Shown here: piece after piece, positions 1-10,881 of the stretch | Position numbering within the stretch: position 1 is the first letter of the stretch | Layout: each line of letters begins with the position of its first letter | Source: Actinomadura viridilutea | GTDB lineage: Bacteria; Actinomycetota; Actinomycetes; Streptosporangiales; Streptosporangiaceae | Direction: 5' to 3' | Assembly (NCBI GenBank): GCA_003001795.1 | Contig: PVNI01000001.1 | Coordinates: 434,001 to 498,000, forward strand | DNA length: 64,000 bases | Notes under the pieces: generated by a model | Databases searched by the model: none | What the model was told of the DNA's origin: nothing | The model's input: the letters and a program-made list of their open reading frames with translations, nothing else | Made by a program: the position numbers and the translations under genes

Positions 1-617
1 CGCAGGGGTACGCGGTCTTCGCCGCCAACTACCGGCTGGCGCAGACCGCCGCCTGGCCCGCCCAGCGCGACGACGCCGAGGCCGCGCTCGCCTACGTCAA
101 GCGCAACGCCCGGCGCTGGAACGTCGACCCGGACAACATCGTGGTGATCGGCTCGTCGGCGGGCGGGCTGCTGGCCAGCCAGCTCGGCGCCCACGGCGAC
201 GGCGCGCGCCGCGTCCGCGGGGTGGTCGCGCTGTCCCCCGTCAACACGCCCTACCTGGCCTACCAGGTCGGCGGCGGGCCGACCGCCTCGCCCGGCCAGC
301 GCAAGCTGCGCCGCGCGGTGGTCACCCTGCTGGGCTGCCGCCCCGGTCCGGAGAACCCCGCCTGCTGGCCGAAGGTGGACGACTCCAGCGCGGCCGCGCA
401 CGCCTCGGCGGGCGACGCGCCCATGCTGCTCATGCACGGCTCCGACGAGTTCGTCCCGCGGACGCAGAGCACCGGTCTGGCCGGGGCGCTGAACCGCGCG
501 GGCGTGCCCGCCACGGTGGCCACGGTGCCGGGCCGCATGCACGGGCTCGAGCTGATGAACGACCCGAGCGTCTACCCGCGGATCCTGTCCTTCCTCAAGG
601 ACCGGACGGCGCGCTGA
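1..617 (+). CDS. Alpha/beta hydrolase, C-terminal part (5' end outside window)
   Basis: The reading frame is open from base 3, so the gene starts upstream of the window. The visible 204 residues hold the second half of an alpha/beta-hydrolase fold: a YRLA strand and a WPAQ..DA..A...Y helix as in BD-FAE/hormone-sensitive-lipase-like esterases, the nucleophile elbow GSSAG, an acid segment LMHGSDEFVP and the histidine segment GRMHGLE. Together these give a complete Ser-Asp-His triad. The family hydrolyses carboxyl esters; the substrate cannot be told. A signal peptide, if any, lies outside the window. Confidence 0.85.
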   Translation, partial: QGYAVFAANYRLAQTAAWPAQRDDAEAALAYVKRNARRWNVDPDNIVVIGSSAGGLLASQLGAHGDGARRVRGVVALSPVNTPYLAYQVGGGPTASPGQRKLRRAVVTLLGCRPGPENPACWPKVDDSSAAAHASAGDAPMLLMHGSDEFVPRTQSTGLAGALNRAGVPATVATVPGRMHGLELMNDPSVYPRILSFLKDRTAR

Positions 618-664
618 GCCGGCGCGGCCGGGCGCCGCCCGGCCGCGACGTCAGCCGTTCCGGA

Positions 665-1207
665 TCATCCGTTCCAGATCATCAGGACGAGGATCACCAG
701 CCAGAGCAGCGCCACCACGCCGGAGAGCGCGGCGATGCGGCCGCGTTCGACCTGCGCCACGTGCTCGAACGGCGCGGCGTCCGCCTGGCCGGTCTTCGTC
801 CCGGAGCCGCCCGCGTCGGCGTCCCGCGCGGCCTGGGCCTCGCCGGCCTCCTCCGCGGGCGCCGCCGACGCCGCCCCCTCGGCCCGCGCCAGCTCCAGCG
901 CGTGCGCCGCCTTGCGCTGGTCGCGCTCGACCAGCAGCAACAGCACCAGGGCCACGACGAACAGCGTCATGGACGCCGACAGCCACATCTGGTCGAACCG
1001 GCCCTTGGCCAGGAAGAGCCCGAACAGGAAGATCCCCAGCGAGCCCAGCCCGTAGATGCGGGTGATCCGGATCAGGTAGCGCAGCACCACCACGTCGCCC
1101 TTGCGGATGTAGCGCGGGCTGGCCATGGTGGCGGCGGTCAGCGGCCCCAACGTGAAGATCGCGAACCCGATGTGGAGGAAGAGCAGCAGCCGGTCGGTCG
1201 TCGACAT
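665..1207 (-). CDS. Small integral membrane protein (DUF2269-like)
   Basis: This 180-residue protein has four predicted membrane helices: LLLFLHIGFAIFTLG, IYGLGSLGIFLFGLFLA, a segment around MTLFVVALVLLLLV, and a C-terminal segment ending LVILVLMIW. A charged Ala/Glu-rich cytoplasmic-looking loop lies between helices 3 and 4. The N-terminal half resembles small DUF2269-type membrane proteins; no catalytic motif is visible. It is co-directional with the VWA/AAA pair upstream (26 nt after the VWA gene) and could be the last gene of that operon. Function unknown. Confidence 0.75.
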   Translation of the reverse strand: MSTTDRLLLFLHIGFAIFTLGPLTAATMASPRYIRKGDVVVLRYLIRITRIYGLGSLGIFLFGLFLAKGRFDQMWLSASMTLFVVALVLLLLVERDQRKAAHALELARAEGAASAAPAEEAGEAQAARDADAGGSGTKTGQADAAPFEHVAQVERGRIAALSGVVALLWLVILVLMIWNG

Positions 1208-1233
1208 GGCTCAGACACTAGTACGGGGCCCTC

Positions 1234-3201
1234 TCAGCGGCGCCGGCGGCGCACCCGCAGGTAGTCGCTGACCACGTACTCGCCGAGCCGGTCGGCGTCG
1301 GGGGCGAACACCCGGCCGCCGTTGCGCCGGGCGACCTCCTCCACGAACGACACCAGGCGGCGGTCCTCGGCCAGCATGAACACGTTGAGGCTGGCGCCGC
1401 GCCGGGTCATCTTGTCGACCTCGGCCAGGGTCAGCACCAGGGTCTCCGGGGACGGCGGGTAGTCGAACAGCGACCGGCCGTCCGGGCGCAGGTGGGCGGT
1501 CGGCTCCCCGTCGGTGACCACCAGCACGATCGGCTCGAAGTCGGGATGCCGGTCCAGATGGCGGCCCGCGATCATGAGCGCGTGGTGCAGGTTGGTGCCC
1601 TGCACCATGTCCCAGTCGAGCCCGGCCATCTCGGCGGGGTGCAGCACCCGGGCGTAGTTGGAGAACCCGATGATCTGGATCGCGTCCTGCGGGTACTTGG
1701 TGGTCACCAGGGTGTGCAGGGCCAGGGTGGTCTGCTTGGCCGCCGCCCAGGTGCCGCGCAGCACCATCGAGTACGACAGGTCGACCAGCAGGCACACCGC
1801 GGCGGCGGTGCGGCGCTCGGTCTCCTGCACCTCGAAGTCGTCGACGTGCAGCCGCACGCCGCGGCCCGGCGCGGCGCCCTCCATGGCGCTGCGGCGGATC
1901 GCGTTGCTCACCGTGCGGACGACGTCGAGGGGCTGCTCGTCGCCGAACCGCCACGGCCGGCTGGAGCCGGTCAGCTCTCCGGCCTGCCCGGCGTCGCGCT
2001 GGTCGTGGTCGCCCTGCCGGCCGGAGGAGAGCCGGGCGAACACGCGGCGCAGCGCCGTCTCGCCGAGGCGGCGCACCGCCTTGGGGGTCAGCTCCAGGCC
2101 GCCGCGGCGGCGCTGCAGGTAGCCCTGGCGCTCCAGCTCCGCCTCGATGCGGCGCAGCTGGGCCAGGTCGTCGACGGCCTGGCGGCCCAGCGCGCGGCGG
2201 ACCGCCTCCTCGTCGATGTCGTCGAGCCGCGCGCCCGGGTAGTCCTGGGCGAGGGCGGCCTCCAGGTCGGCCAGGTCGGCCAGCTCGGCGAGCGCGGTGG
2301 TGGCGTCGCCCATGCCGAGCGGGTCCTGCCCGGTCATCTGCTCCTGCCCGCTCCAGGCCAGGTCGGGCCGGCGGGCGCGCAGCGCGTCGGTCAGCCGGGT
2401 CATCTCCAGGGCCAGGCCCGCGTCCCGCATGACCTGGTCCATCAGCCCGGCCAGCTCGGCGCGCTGCTCGGGCGTCAGCGAGTCCAGCAGGCGCTGCATG
2501 GCGGCGGCGCGGCGGGCCAGCTGGTCGACGAGCTCCTCGAGGTTCTTCGGGTTCTCCGGGAAGAAGTCCCCGTACTCCCGCATGAACCGGTCGAAGTCCT
2601 CCTGGGTGTGCTCGCCCCGGGCGTCCTTGTCGAGCATGTCGTTCAGCGCGGCCATCATGTCCTTGACGCGCCGCAGGGCCTGCGGGTCCTGGCCGGCGAG
2701 GGCCTGCTTCATGCCCTGGAACTGGGCGTCCAGCACCTCGCGCCGCAGCAGGTCCTTGATCTGCTCGTAGGTGGCGCGGGCCGCGTCCGACCGCCAGTCG
2801 TAGTCGGCCAGCCGCCGCACCGCCTGCGCCGTGTCGGACGGCAGGGCGTCCAGCTCGGCCTCGCGCAGCCGGGCCTCGTCGCTCGGGTCGGGGAACAGCG
2901 CGGCCCGCTCCTGCCCGATCGCGGTGTCCAGCAGCGCGCGGACCTGCTCCAGGGTGCCGTCCAGGCGGCCCCGCCGGCGCAGCTCCCGGCGCCGCCGCCG
3001 CACCTCCCGCAGCAGGTCGTCCAGCCCGCGGCGGCCCTGCGCGCCCGGCAGGCCGCGCCGCAGCAGCTCGCGCAGCGCCTCCTCGGGCCGGGTGCCCTCC
3101 AGCACCGAGTCGCCGATCGCGTCCAGCGCGGCCCGCACATCGTACGGCGGGGCCAGCGGGTCGGGCCCGCCCTGGTAGGCCCCGTACCGGTAGCGGCTCA
3201 T
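1234..3201 (-). CDS. VWA-domain protein paired with MoxR-like ATPase
   Basis: 655 residues. The N-terminal two thirds are Arg/Glu-rich, helical and without a recognised domain. The C-terminal part is a von Willebrand factor A domain with an intact MIDAS motif D-L-S-Y-S (Asp474, Ser476, Ser478) and a later VVTDGEPT segment. There is no signal peptide or membrane helix, so it is probably cytoplasmic. It lies 25 nt downstream of a MoxR-like AAA ATPase on the same strand. AAA+VWA pairs (MoxR, magnesium-chelatase D/I-like, CobN/ST-like) act as metal-dependent chaperone or insertion machines. The substrate here is unknown. The protein ends in a run of Arg residues. Confidence 0.85.
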   Translation of the reverse strand: MSRYRYGAYQGGPDPLAPPYDVRAALDAIGDSVLEGTRPEEALRELLRRGLPGAQGRRGLDDLLREVRRRRRELRRRGRLDGTLEQVRALLDTAIGQERAALFPDPSDEARLREAELDALPSDTAQAVRRLADYDWRSDAARATYEQIKDLLRREVLDAQFQGMKQALAGQDPQALRRVKDMMAALNDMLDKDARGEHTQEDFDRFMREYGDFFPENPKNLEELVDQLARRAAAMQRLLDSLTPEQRAELAGLMDQVMRDAGLALEMTRLTDALRARRPDLAWSGQEQMTGQDPLGMGDATTALAELADLADLEAALAQDYPGARLDDIDEEAVRRALGRQAVDDLAQLRRIEAELERQGYLQRRRGGLELTPKAVRRLGETALRRVFARLSSGRQGDHDQRDAGQAGELTGSSRPWRFGDEQPLDVVRTVSNAIRRSAMEGAAPGRGVRLHVDDFEVQETERRTAAAVCLLVDLSYSMVLRGTWAAAKQTTLALHTLVTTKYPQDAIQIIGFSNYARVLHPAEMAGLDWDMVQGTNLHHALMIAGRHLDRHPDFEPIVLVVTDGEPTAHLRPDGRSLFDYPPSPETLVLTLAEVDKMTRRGASLNVFMLAEDRRLVSFVEEVARRNGGRVFAPDADRLGEYVVSDYLRVRRRRR

Positions 3202-3226
3202 CGAACCCCCAGGCTCTCGGGGACGG

Positions 3227-4681
3227 TCACGTGCGGTACGTGGCGGTGCCGTCGCCGCGTCCGGGCGCGGTCTCCTTGGACAGGCGGCGGGTGAGGAACA
3301 GCCCCTCCAGGACGAACTCCAGCGCCGAGGCCGCCTGCCCCGGCGACTCCCCGGTCATGCCGAGCCGCTCCATGATCTTGGCCAGGCCGGGCACGTGGCC
3401 GATGCGGCGCAGCAGCTCGGCGGCGGGCACCAGCTCGCCGGACTCCACGCTCTGCCCGGCGTCGAACTTCTCCAGCAGCCCGGACAGGTCGGCGCCGCCG
3501 AGGGCGCGCCGCCAGGTCTCGGCGATCGCCCGGCGCAGCAGGTGCTCCAGCACCTCCTGCTCGCGGCCCTCCTCGCTGACCTCGAACTCCACCTTGCCCA
3601 TCAGCGCCGGGACGATGGCGGGCAGGTCGCACACCCGGGCCACGGCGTGCTCCTCCCCGGTCAGCGCGGCGCGCCGCACCGCCCCGGCGGCCACGGTCTC
3701 CGCGCCTGCCAGCGCGAACCGCGCCGACACCCCGGACCGGGCGTCCACCGCGGTCGACTCGCGCACCAGCCGGGTGAACCGGGCCACGACCTCCAGCAGG
3801 TGGGCCGGCACCTCGGCGGGCAGCTCGGCCGCCGCCGCGGACAGCGGCGAGCCGTCCCCGACGAAGAAGTCGAAGTCGGCCTCCTGCCGGATCAGCTCCA
3901 GCTCGGTGTCCAGCTCCAGCGGGTAGTGGGTGCGGATCTCGGCGCCGAACCGGTCCTTCAGCGGCGTGATGATGCGGCCGCGGTTGGTGTAGTCCTCGGG
4001 GTTGGCGCTGGCCACCAGCAGGATGTCCAGCGGCAGCCGCAGCGCGTAGCCGCGGACCTGCACGTCGCGCTCCTCGAGCACGTTGAGCAGCGACACCTGG
4101 ATGCGCTCGGCCAGGTCGGGCAGCTCGTTGATGCAGAAGATGCCCCGGTTGGTGCGCGGCACCAGGCCGAAGTGGACCGTCTCGGGGTCGCCCAGCGTGC
4201 GGCCCTCGGCCACCTTGATCGGGTCGACGTCGCCGATCAGGTCGCCGACGCCGGTGTCGGGGGTGGCCAGCTTCTCCCCGTACCGCTCGTCGCGGTGCTT
4301 CCAGGTGACGGGCAGGTCGTCGCCCAGCTCGTCGGCGAGGCGGCGGCAGCGCACGCACACCGGAGCGTACGGGTGGTCGTTGATCTCGCAGCCGGCGACG
4401 ACCGGGGTCCACTCGTCCAGCAGGCCCGACAGGGTCCGGATCAGCCGCGTCTTGCCCTGCCCGCGCTCGCCGAGCAGCACCATGTCGTGCCCGGCCAGCA
4501 GGGCCCGCTCCACGTGCGGCAGCACGGTGTCGTCGAACCCGACGATGCCCGGGAAGCGCGGCTCGCCCGAGCGGAGCCGGGCGAGCAGGTTCTTGCGGAT
4601 CTCGGCCTTCACCGACCGGTGGACGTGGCCGCTCTCCCGCAGCCCGCCCCGCGTGGTGTCTGGTGGTGTGGAAGGACGCAC
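3227..4681 (-). CDS. MoxR/magnesium-chelatase-like AAA+ ATPase
   Basis: 484 residues if the GTG at 4681 is used. The frame stays open far upstream, but that extension is low-complexity shadow of the divergent FIST gene. Walker A is GERGQGKT (residues 71-78), followed by a Cys/His cluster (C98, H103, C109, C112) that could bind zinc. The Walker B/sensor region contains FCINELPDL and LLNVLEERDVQVRG, and a SANPEDYTNRGR segment is typical of MoxR and magnesium-chelatase I subunits. It heads an operon with the VWA protein, implying an ATPase/VWA chaperone pair. A nearer alternative start is the GTG at 4612, but that would remove residues (GHVHRSVK) I remember as conserved in homologues. No clear Shine-Dalgarno precedes 4681. 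Confidence 0.85.
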   Translation of the reverse strand: MRPSTPPDTTRGGLRESGHVHRSVKAEIRKNLLARLRSGEPRFPGIVGFDDTVLPHVERALLAGHDMVLLGERGQGKTRLIRTLSGLLDEWTPVVAGCEINDHPYAPVCVRCRRLADELGDDLPVTWKHRDERYGEKLATPDTGVGDLIGDVDPIKVAEGRTLGDPETVHFGLVPRTNRGIFCINELPDLAERIQVSLLNVLEERDVQVRGYALRLPLDILLVASANPEDYTNRGRIITPLKDRFGAEIRTHYPLELDTELELIRQEADFDFFVGDGSPLSAAAAELPAEVPAHLLEVVARFTRLVRESTAVDARSGVSARFALAGAETVAAGAVRRAALTGEEHAVARVCDLPAIVPALMGKVEFEVSEEGREQEVLEHLLRRAIAETWRRALGGADLSGLLEKFDAGQSVESGELVPAAELLRRIGHVPGLAKIMERLGMTGESPGQAASALEFVLEGLFLTRRLSKETAPGRGDGTATYRT

Positions 4682-4841
4682 GCGATCGACACTACGTCGC
4701 GGACGCGCGCCGTCGCACCCCCGAAACAGGGGTTGGGAACGCGGGCGGGCGCGGGGGAGACTGGAAGGGTGAACGCACGACGGTGCGGGAACCCCGGACA
4801 CTGGGACACGCGGGACGCCGCGGACGAGGGAGGGGGCGCCG

Positions 4842-6005
4842 ATGACGCGCGTCGGTGACGGGCTGGCCGTGGGCGCCGACCTGGCGGCCGCCGCCGAGTC
4901 GGCGGTCGAGCAGGCGATCGCCCCGCTGAGCCGCCGCCCGGACCTGCTGTGCCTGTTCGTGTCCGGGCTGGACCCGAACGAGGTCGAGGAGGCCGCGCGC
5001 CGGGCGATGCGGGGCGCGGGCGCCCGCGTCGCCGTGGGCTGCAGCGCCACCGGGGTGATCGGCGGCGGCCGGGGGGTGGAGGACGAGCAGGCCGTCAGCG
5101 CGTGGGCGGCCGAGCTGCCGGGGGCGCGGCTGGAGCCGTTCCGGCTGGAGACGCTCCGGGCCGAGGACCGCCTGGTCGTGGTCGGCATGCCGGAGACCCG
5201 CGACGACGACGTGGTCGGCGTGCTGCTGGCCGACCCGTACTCCTTCCCCGTCGACGCGTTCGTGGAACGGTCCGCGGAGGCCCTGCCCGGGCTGCCGCTG
5301 ATCGGCGGCATGGCCGACGGCGGCGGCCGCGGCGCGACCCGGCTGTTCGTCGACGGCCAGGTGCACGACTCGGGCGCGGTCGGGGTGGTGCTCGGCGGGC
5401 CGGTGTCCGCGGCGACCGTGGTCAGCCAGGGCGCCCGGCCGATCGGCCCGGACATGGTGGTGACCCGCGCCGACGACAACCTGGTGTACGAGCTGGCGGG
5501 CACCCCGGCGCTGGACAAACTGGAGCAGATCGTGCTCGGCCTGCCCGAGGAGGAGCAGGAGCTGGCCGGGCGCGGCCTGCTGATCGGCCTGGCCATGGAC
5601 GAGTACGCCGACGAGCACGAGTACGGCGACTTCCTGGTGCGCGGGGTGGTGGGCGCCGACACCGACAGCGGCGCCATCGCCATCGGCGACGTGGTCGAGG
5701 TCGGCCGCACCGTGCGGTTCCAGGTGCGGGACGCGGGGGCCGCCGACCAGGACCTCGCGGACCTGCTGGAACGGTTCGACCTGCACCCGGTGGAGGGGGC
5801 GCTGCTGTTCTCCTGCAACGGGCGGGGCCGGGCGATGTTCCCCGACTCCGACCACGACGCCAAGATGCTGACCCGCGCGTTCGGATCCGCGGGCGTCAGC
5901 GGGTTCTTCGCCGCCGGGGAGATCGGCCCGGTCGCCGGGCGCAACCACGTGCACGGCTTCACCGCGTCGATCCTGGCGTTCGGCCCTTCCGGGGCCGGTG
6001 ACTGA
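4842..6005 (+). CDS. FIST N/C domain sensory protein
   Basis: 387 residues with the full FIST layout. The FIST_N part (about 25-230) has the GCSATGVIGGGR and PLIGGMADGGG loops. The FIST_C part (about 240-380) has LLFSCNGRG and GFFAAGEIGPV. FIST domains are proposed small-ligand sensors, often amino acids, usually attached to signalling modules; here the domain stands alone and looks cytoplasmic. A GGAGGGGG Shine-Dalgarno precedes the ATG. It overlaps the next gene (ROK) by 8 bases, so the two are probably translationally coupled and share regulation. It is divergent from the AAA/VWA operon. Confidence 0.9.
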   Translation: MTRVGDGLAVGADLAAAAESAVEQAIAPLSRRPDLLCLFVSGLDPNEVEEAARRAMRGAGARVAVGCSATGVIGGGRGVEDEQAVSAWAAELPGARLEPFRLETLRAEDRLVVVGMPETRDDDVVGVLLADPYSFPVDAFVERSAEALPGLPLIGGMADGGGRGATRLFVDGQVHDSGAVGVVLGGPVSAATVVSQGARPIGPDMVVTRADDNLVYELAGTPALDKLEQIVLGLPEEEQELAGRGLLIGLAMDEYADEHEYGDFLVRGVVGADTDSGAIAIGDVVEVGRTVRFQVRDAGAADQDLADLLERFDLHPVEGALLFSCNGRGRAMFPDSDHDAKMLTRAFGSAGVSGFFAAGEIGPVAGRNHVHGFTASILAFGPSGAGD

Positions 6006-6978
6006 GCCGGTGACCGGGCGGGCGGGCGAGCGGGCCGACGCGCCGACGGTCCTGGCCGTCGACATCGGCGGCACGAAGATCGCCGCGGCCGTGGTGGACG
6101 GCGACGGCCGCATCGTCGCGGACCGCCGCACGCCCACCCTGGCCCAGGAGAGCCCCGAGGTGCTGTGGAAGGCGCTGGCGGACCTGCTGGACGCCGTGCA
6201 CGCCGACGCGGGCGCCCCGCCGCTCGCCGGGGTGGGGGTGGGCTGCGTCGGCCCCATGACCTGGCCGGACGGCGAGGTGTCGCCGTTGAACGTCCCGGCC
6301 TGGCGGCGGTTCCCGCTGCGCCGGCGGCTGCGCGAACGCTACCCCGGGCTGCCGGTACGTGTGCACAACGACGCGGTGTGCGTCGCGGTCGGCGAGCACT
6401 GGCGGGGCGCCGGACGGGGCCGCGACAACGTCCTCGGCATGGTGGTGTCGACGGGCGTCGGCGGCGGACTGGTGCTCGGCGGCCGCCTCGTGGACGGGGC
6501 GTCCGGCAACGCCGGGCACGTCGGTCACATCGTCGTCGAGCCCGACGGGCCGCCGTGCCCGTGCGGGGGACGCGGGTGCCTGGAGGCCGTGGCGAGCGGC
6601 CCGTCCCTGGTCCGCTGGGCCCGGGAGCGGGGCTGGCGCCCGGACGACCCCGACGCCACGAGCGCCGACCTGGCCGCCGACGCGCGCGCCGGGCACCGCG
6701 TGGCCGCGGCGGCGCTGCGGCGCGCGGGCCGCGCGGTGGGCGTCGCGCTGGCGTCCGCCGTCCACCTGTGCGACCTGGACACCGCCGTGATCGGCGGCGG
6801 GGTGTCGCAGGTCGGCGCGCCGCTGTTCGACGCCGCGGGCGAGACGCTGGACGCGCACGCCCGCATGGACTTCGCGCGGCGCCTGCGCGTCGTCCCCACC
6901 GCCCTCGGCCAGGCCTCCGGTCTGATCGGCGCCGCCGCCCTGGTGCTGGCCGGCGACCGGTACTGGGCCGCCGACTGA
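5998..6978 (+). CDS. ROK-family sugar kinase (glucokinase-like)
   Basis: 326 residues. The N-terminal phosphate-binding loop is DIGGTK (residues 22-27), the catalytic region includes VHNDA, and the zinc site is C-x-C-x4-C (C187, C189, C194 in CPCGGRGCLE). There is no N-terminal helix-turn-helix, so it is a kinase rather than a NagC/XylR-type repressor. ROK kinases phosphorylate glucose, ManNAc, fructose or related hexoses; the exact sugar is not evident. It starts with GTG inside the end of the FIST gene (8-base overlap) and is followed 38 bases later by the threonine dehydratase. Confidence 0.88.
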   Translation: MTEPVTGRAGERADAPTVLAVDIGGTKIAAAVVDGDGRIVADRRTPTLAQESPEVLWKALADLLDAVHADAGAPPLAGVGVGCVGPMTWPDGEVSPLNVPAWRRFPLRRRLRERYPGLPVRVHNDAVCVAVGEHWRGAGRGRDNVLGMVVSTGVGGGLVLGGRLVDGASGNAGHVGHIVVEPDGPPCPCGGRGCLEAVASGPSLVRWARERGWRPDDPDATSADLAADARAGHRVAAAALRRAGRAVGVALASAVHLCDLDTAVIGGGVSQVGAPLFDAAGETLDAHARMDFARRLRVVPTALGQASGLIGAAALVLAGDRYWAAD

Positions 6979-7016
6979 CCGGCGCCGCCGCCCGCGGCGC
7001 GTGGGAGGATCAAGGC

Positions 7017-8279
7017 ATGGCACTGTCATCGGGGGGTGCGCCCCCCAGCCCTGTGCGGGCCGCGGTCACCGTCGACGACGTCCGGGCGGCGCGAGAGCTG
7101 CTGCGCGACGTGATCGCGCCGACGCCGCTCGTGCACTCGCGGGTGCTGACGGAGCTGATCGGCGGCCCGGTGTACCTCAAGTGCGAGAACCTGCAGCGCA
7201 CCGGCTCGTTCAAGATCCGCGGCGCGTACGTGCGGATCGCCCGGCTCAGCGAGGCCGAGCGCGCCCGCGGCGTCGTGGCGGCCAGCGCGGGCAACCACGC
7301 CCAGGGCGTGGCGCTGGCGGCGAGCATGCTCGGCGCCAAGGCCACCGTGTACATGCCGGAGGGCGCGCCGCTGCCCAAGGTGGCCGCCACCCGCGGCTAC
7401 GGCGCCGAGGTGGTGTTCCCCGGCCCCACCGTGGACGACTGCCTGGTCGCCGCGCAGCGCCACGCCGAAAAGCACGGCGCCGTGCTCATCCACCCGTTCG
7501 ATCACCCGGACGTGGTGGCCGGGCAGGGCACGATCGGACTGGAGATCCTCGAGCAGCTTCCGGACGTGCGCACCGTCGTCGGCGCCGTCGGCGGGGGCGG
7601 GCTGATGTCCGGCGTGGCCGTGGCGCTCAAGGGCGCGGCCGAGGAGAGCGGCGGACGCGCCGTCAAGGTGGTCGGCGCGCAGGCCAAGCGGGCGGCGGCG
7701 TTCCCCCCGTCGCTGGCGGCGGGACGGCCCGTGCGGGTCGAGGTGCAGCCCACCATGGCCGACGGCATCTCGGTCGGCCGCCCCGGCGACCTGACCTACG
7801 ACCTGGTGACCGAGCTGCTGGACGCCGTCGTCACCGTCACCGAGGAGTCGATCTCCCAGGCGCTGCTGCTGTGCCTCGAACGCGCCAAGCAGGTCGTGGA
7901 GCCCGCGGGCGCGGCGGGCGTGGCGGCGCTGCTGGAGCACTCCTACGCGGTGCGCACCCCGGTGGTGGTCCTGCTGTCGGGCGGCAACATCGACCCGCTG
8001 CTGCTGTCGAAGGTGCTGCGGCACGGCCTGGCCGGGGCGGGACGCTACCTGGTCGTGCGGTGCCGTCTCACCGACCGTCCGGGCGCCCTGGTCACCCTGC
8101 TCGGCGAGCTGGCCGACCTGGGCGTCAACGTCCTGGACGTCATGCACGAACGGGTCGCCGCCCGCCTGCACGTCGAGGAGGCCGAGGTGCTCATGCACCT
8201 GGAGACGCGCGGCCCCGAGCACTGCGAGGAGGTGCTGTCCCGGCTGCGCGAGAAGGGCTACACCCTCGTGCAGACATGA
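7017..8279 (+). CDS. ilvA: Threonine ammonia-lyase (biosynthetic/catabolic type II, ACT domain)
   Basis: 420 residues from the ATG at 7017, preceded by GGGAGGA. This PLP enzyme deaminates threonine to 2-oxobutanoate, the first step toward isoleucine. The PLP lysine lies in ENLQRTGSFKIRGA (K66). The phosphate-binding loop is GAVGGGGLMSG and the C-terminal end of the catalytic domain has LLSGGNID. A single ACT-like regulatory domain follows (about residues 340-420, with RPGALVTLL). The length and single ACT domain match the short actinobacterial form rather than the two-ACT E. coli enzyme, so ilvA versus tdcB naming is not settled. It is convergent with the first M1 peptidase across a strong terminator. 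Confidence 0.9.
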   Translation: MALSSGGAPPSPVRAAVTVDDVRAARELLRDVIAPTPLVHSRVLTELIGGPVYLKCENLQRTGSFKIRGAYVRIARLSEAERARGVVAASAGNHAQGVALAASMLGAKATVYMPEGAPLPKVAATRGYGAEVVFPGPTVDDCLVAAQRHAEKHGAVLIHPFDHPDVVAGQGTIGLEILEQLPDVRTVVGAVGGGGLMSGVAVALKGAAEESGGRAVKVVGAQAKRAAAFPPSLAAGRPVRVEVQPTMADGISVGRPGDLTYDLVTELLDAVVTVTEESISQALLLCLERAKQVVEPAGAAGVAALLEHSYAVRTPVVVLLSGGNIDPLLLSKVLRHGLAGAGRYLVVRCRLTDRPGALVTLLGELADLGVNVLDVMHERVAARLHVEEAEVLMHLETRGPEHCEEVLSRLREKGYTLVQT

Positions 8280-8312
8280 ACCGGGCCCGGGGCGCCGCGC
8301 CCCGGGCCCGGT
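8280..8312. terminator. Bidirectional hairpin between ilvA and M1 peptidase
   Basis: A 15-bp perfect stem (8280-8294 paired with 8298-8312) with a 3-nt loop lies between two convergent genes. There is no U tract, as is usual in high-GC actinomycetes. Confidence 0.8.
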
Positions 8313-8346
8313 CGGCGGGCCGTCGCACAGGGACGTCACGGGGACG

Positions 8347-9771
<1,425 letters not shown>

Positions 9772-9929
9772 GGCTTCGTCCTTCGGAAAGTGACGACCTC
9801 CCTCACGCTGGCAGCGCCATCCGCGTCGATCAAGCTCGTTTCGGTATCGAATCCGTTGGTCCGGAGCGGCGCGTTCCTCCCCGTCCCGCCGCCGGACCGA
9901 TCCGTCCCCCCGGTCACGGAACGCGGCCG

Positions 9930-10805
9930 TCACGCCTCGGGGCGCAGGGAGGCGACGAACAGCCGGGTGATCTCGCGGGTGTCGTCGGCCCGCCAGGCGA
10001 CGGCCAGCTCGGCGGGCGCCAGGCTGCGGACGGGGCGGCACACGACGCCGGTTCGCTGGTAGAGGAGGGCGTCGCCCTCGGCGAGCAGGGCGACGCCCAC
10101 CCCGGACGCCACCGCGTCGAGCGCCGCGTCGGGGGAGGCGGCCTCGGCCGCGATCCGCGGGGGGCGGCCCCGGCGCGCGTCGCTCGCCAGCCAGAGGTCG
10201 CGCAGCGGACCGGCCGCGGCGGGCGGGGCGATGAACGGCTCGTCCAGCAGGTCGGTGAAGGCGATCTCGGCGCGGGCGGCCAGGGGATGGTCGCCGGGGA
10301 GCGCCACGTGGCGGCGCTCGGCCGCCAGCGTGCGGGTGCGGATGTCGGGGGACGGAACCGGCAGCCATACGAACGCCACGTCGCTGGACGCGTCGGCCAG
10401 CCCGGCGGTGGGGTCGTCCCACCCGACCAGCCGAAGCGAGACCGTCCAGTCGGGCGCCTGCTCGCGGAACCGCCGCAGCGCGTGCCGCTGCCGCTCGCGG
10501 CCGACCGCGGTCTGCATGCCGACGACCAGGGTGCGGGGGCCGCCGAGCGCGCGGACGTCGGCGTAGGCGCGGTCCCACGAGGCGAGGACCTCGCGGACCG
10601 CCGGGAGCAGCGCCGCGCCCTGCCGGGTCAGGGCGATCTCGCGGCCGCGCCGTTCGAACAGCGCGAACCCCAGCCGCCGCTCCAGGGACCGGATCTGCTT
10701 GGACAGCGCCGGCTGGGAGACCGACAGCCGCGCCGCGGCGCGCGTGAAGCTCAGCTCGTCGGCGATGGCCGCGAAGTAGCGCAGCTCCCGGAGGTGGGCA
10801 TCCAT
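9930..10805 (-). CDS. LysR-family transcriptional regulator
   Basis: 291 residues. An N-terminal winged helix-turn-helix (about 3-62, with LRYFAAIADELSFTRAAA and SQPALSKQIRSLE) is followed by a periplasmic-binding-protein-like effector domain (about 90-290). LysR regulators are usually transcribed divergently from their target. Here both neighbours are co-directional M1 peptidase genes, so a role in their control is plausible but not indicated by gene orientation. The effector is unknown. Confidence 0.92.
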   Translation of the reverse strand: MDAHLRELRYFAAIADELSFTRAAARLSVSQPALSKQIRSLERRLGFALFERRGREIALTRQGAALLPAVREVLASWDRAYADVRALGGPRTLVVGMQTAVGRERQRHALRRFREQAPDWTVSLRLVGWDDPTAGLADASSDVAFVWLPVPSPDIRTRTLAAERRHVALPGDHPLAARAEIAFTDLLDEPFIAPPAAAGPLRDLWLASDARRGRPPRIAAEAASPDAALDAVASGVGVALLAEGDALLYQRTGVVCRPVRSLAPAELAVAWRADDTREITRLFVASLRPEA

Positions 10806-10881
10806 TACCTCCGGTTATACCGCTCTGCCCTCGATGTCCGATGGAGCGGACGGCGGAACGCGGGCGCCCGGAGGCCCGGCC

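Noticed and set aside
1492..3294. 600-codon plus-strand frame opposite the VWA gene
   Set aside because: Val/Gln/Arg/His-rich composition without domains; it mirrors the minus-strand VWA protein, which has a MIDAS motif.
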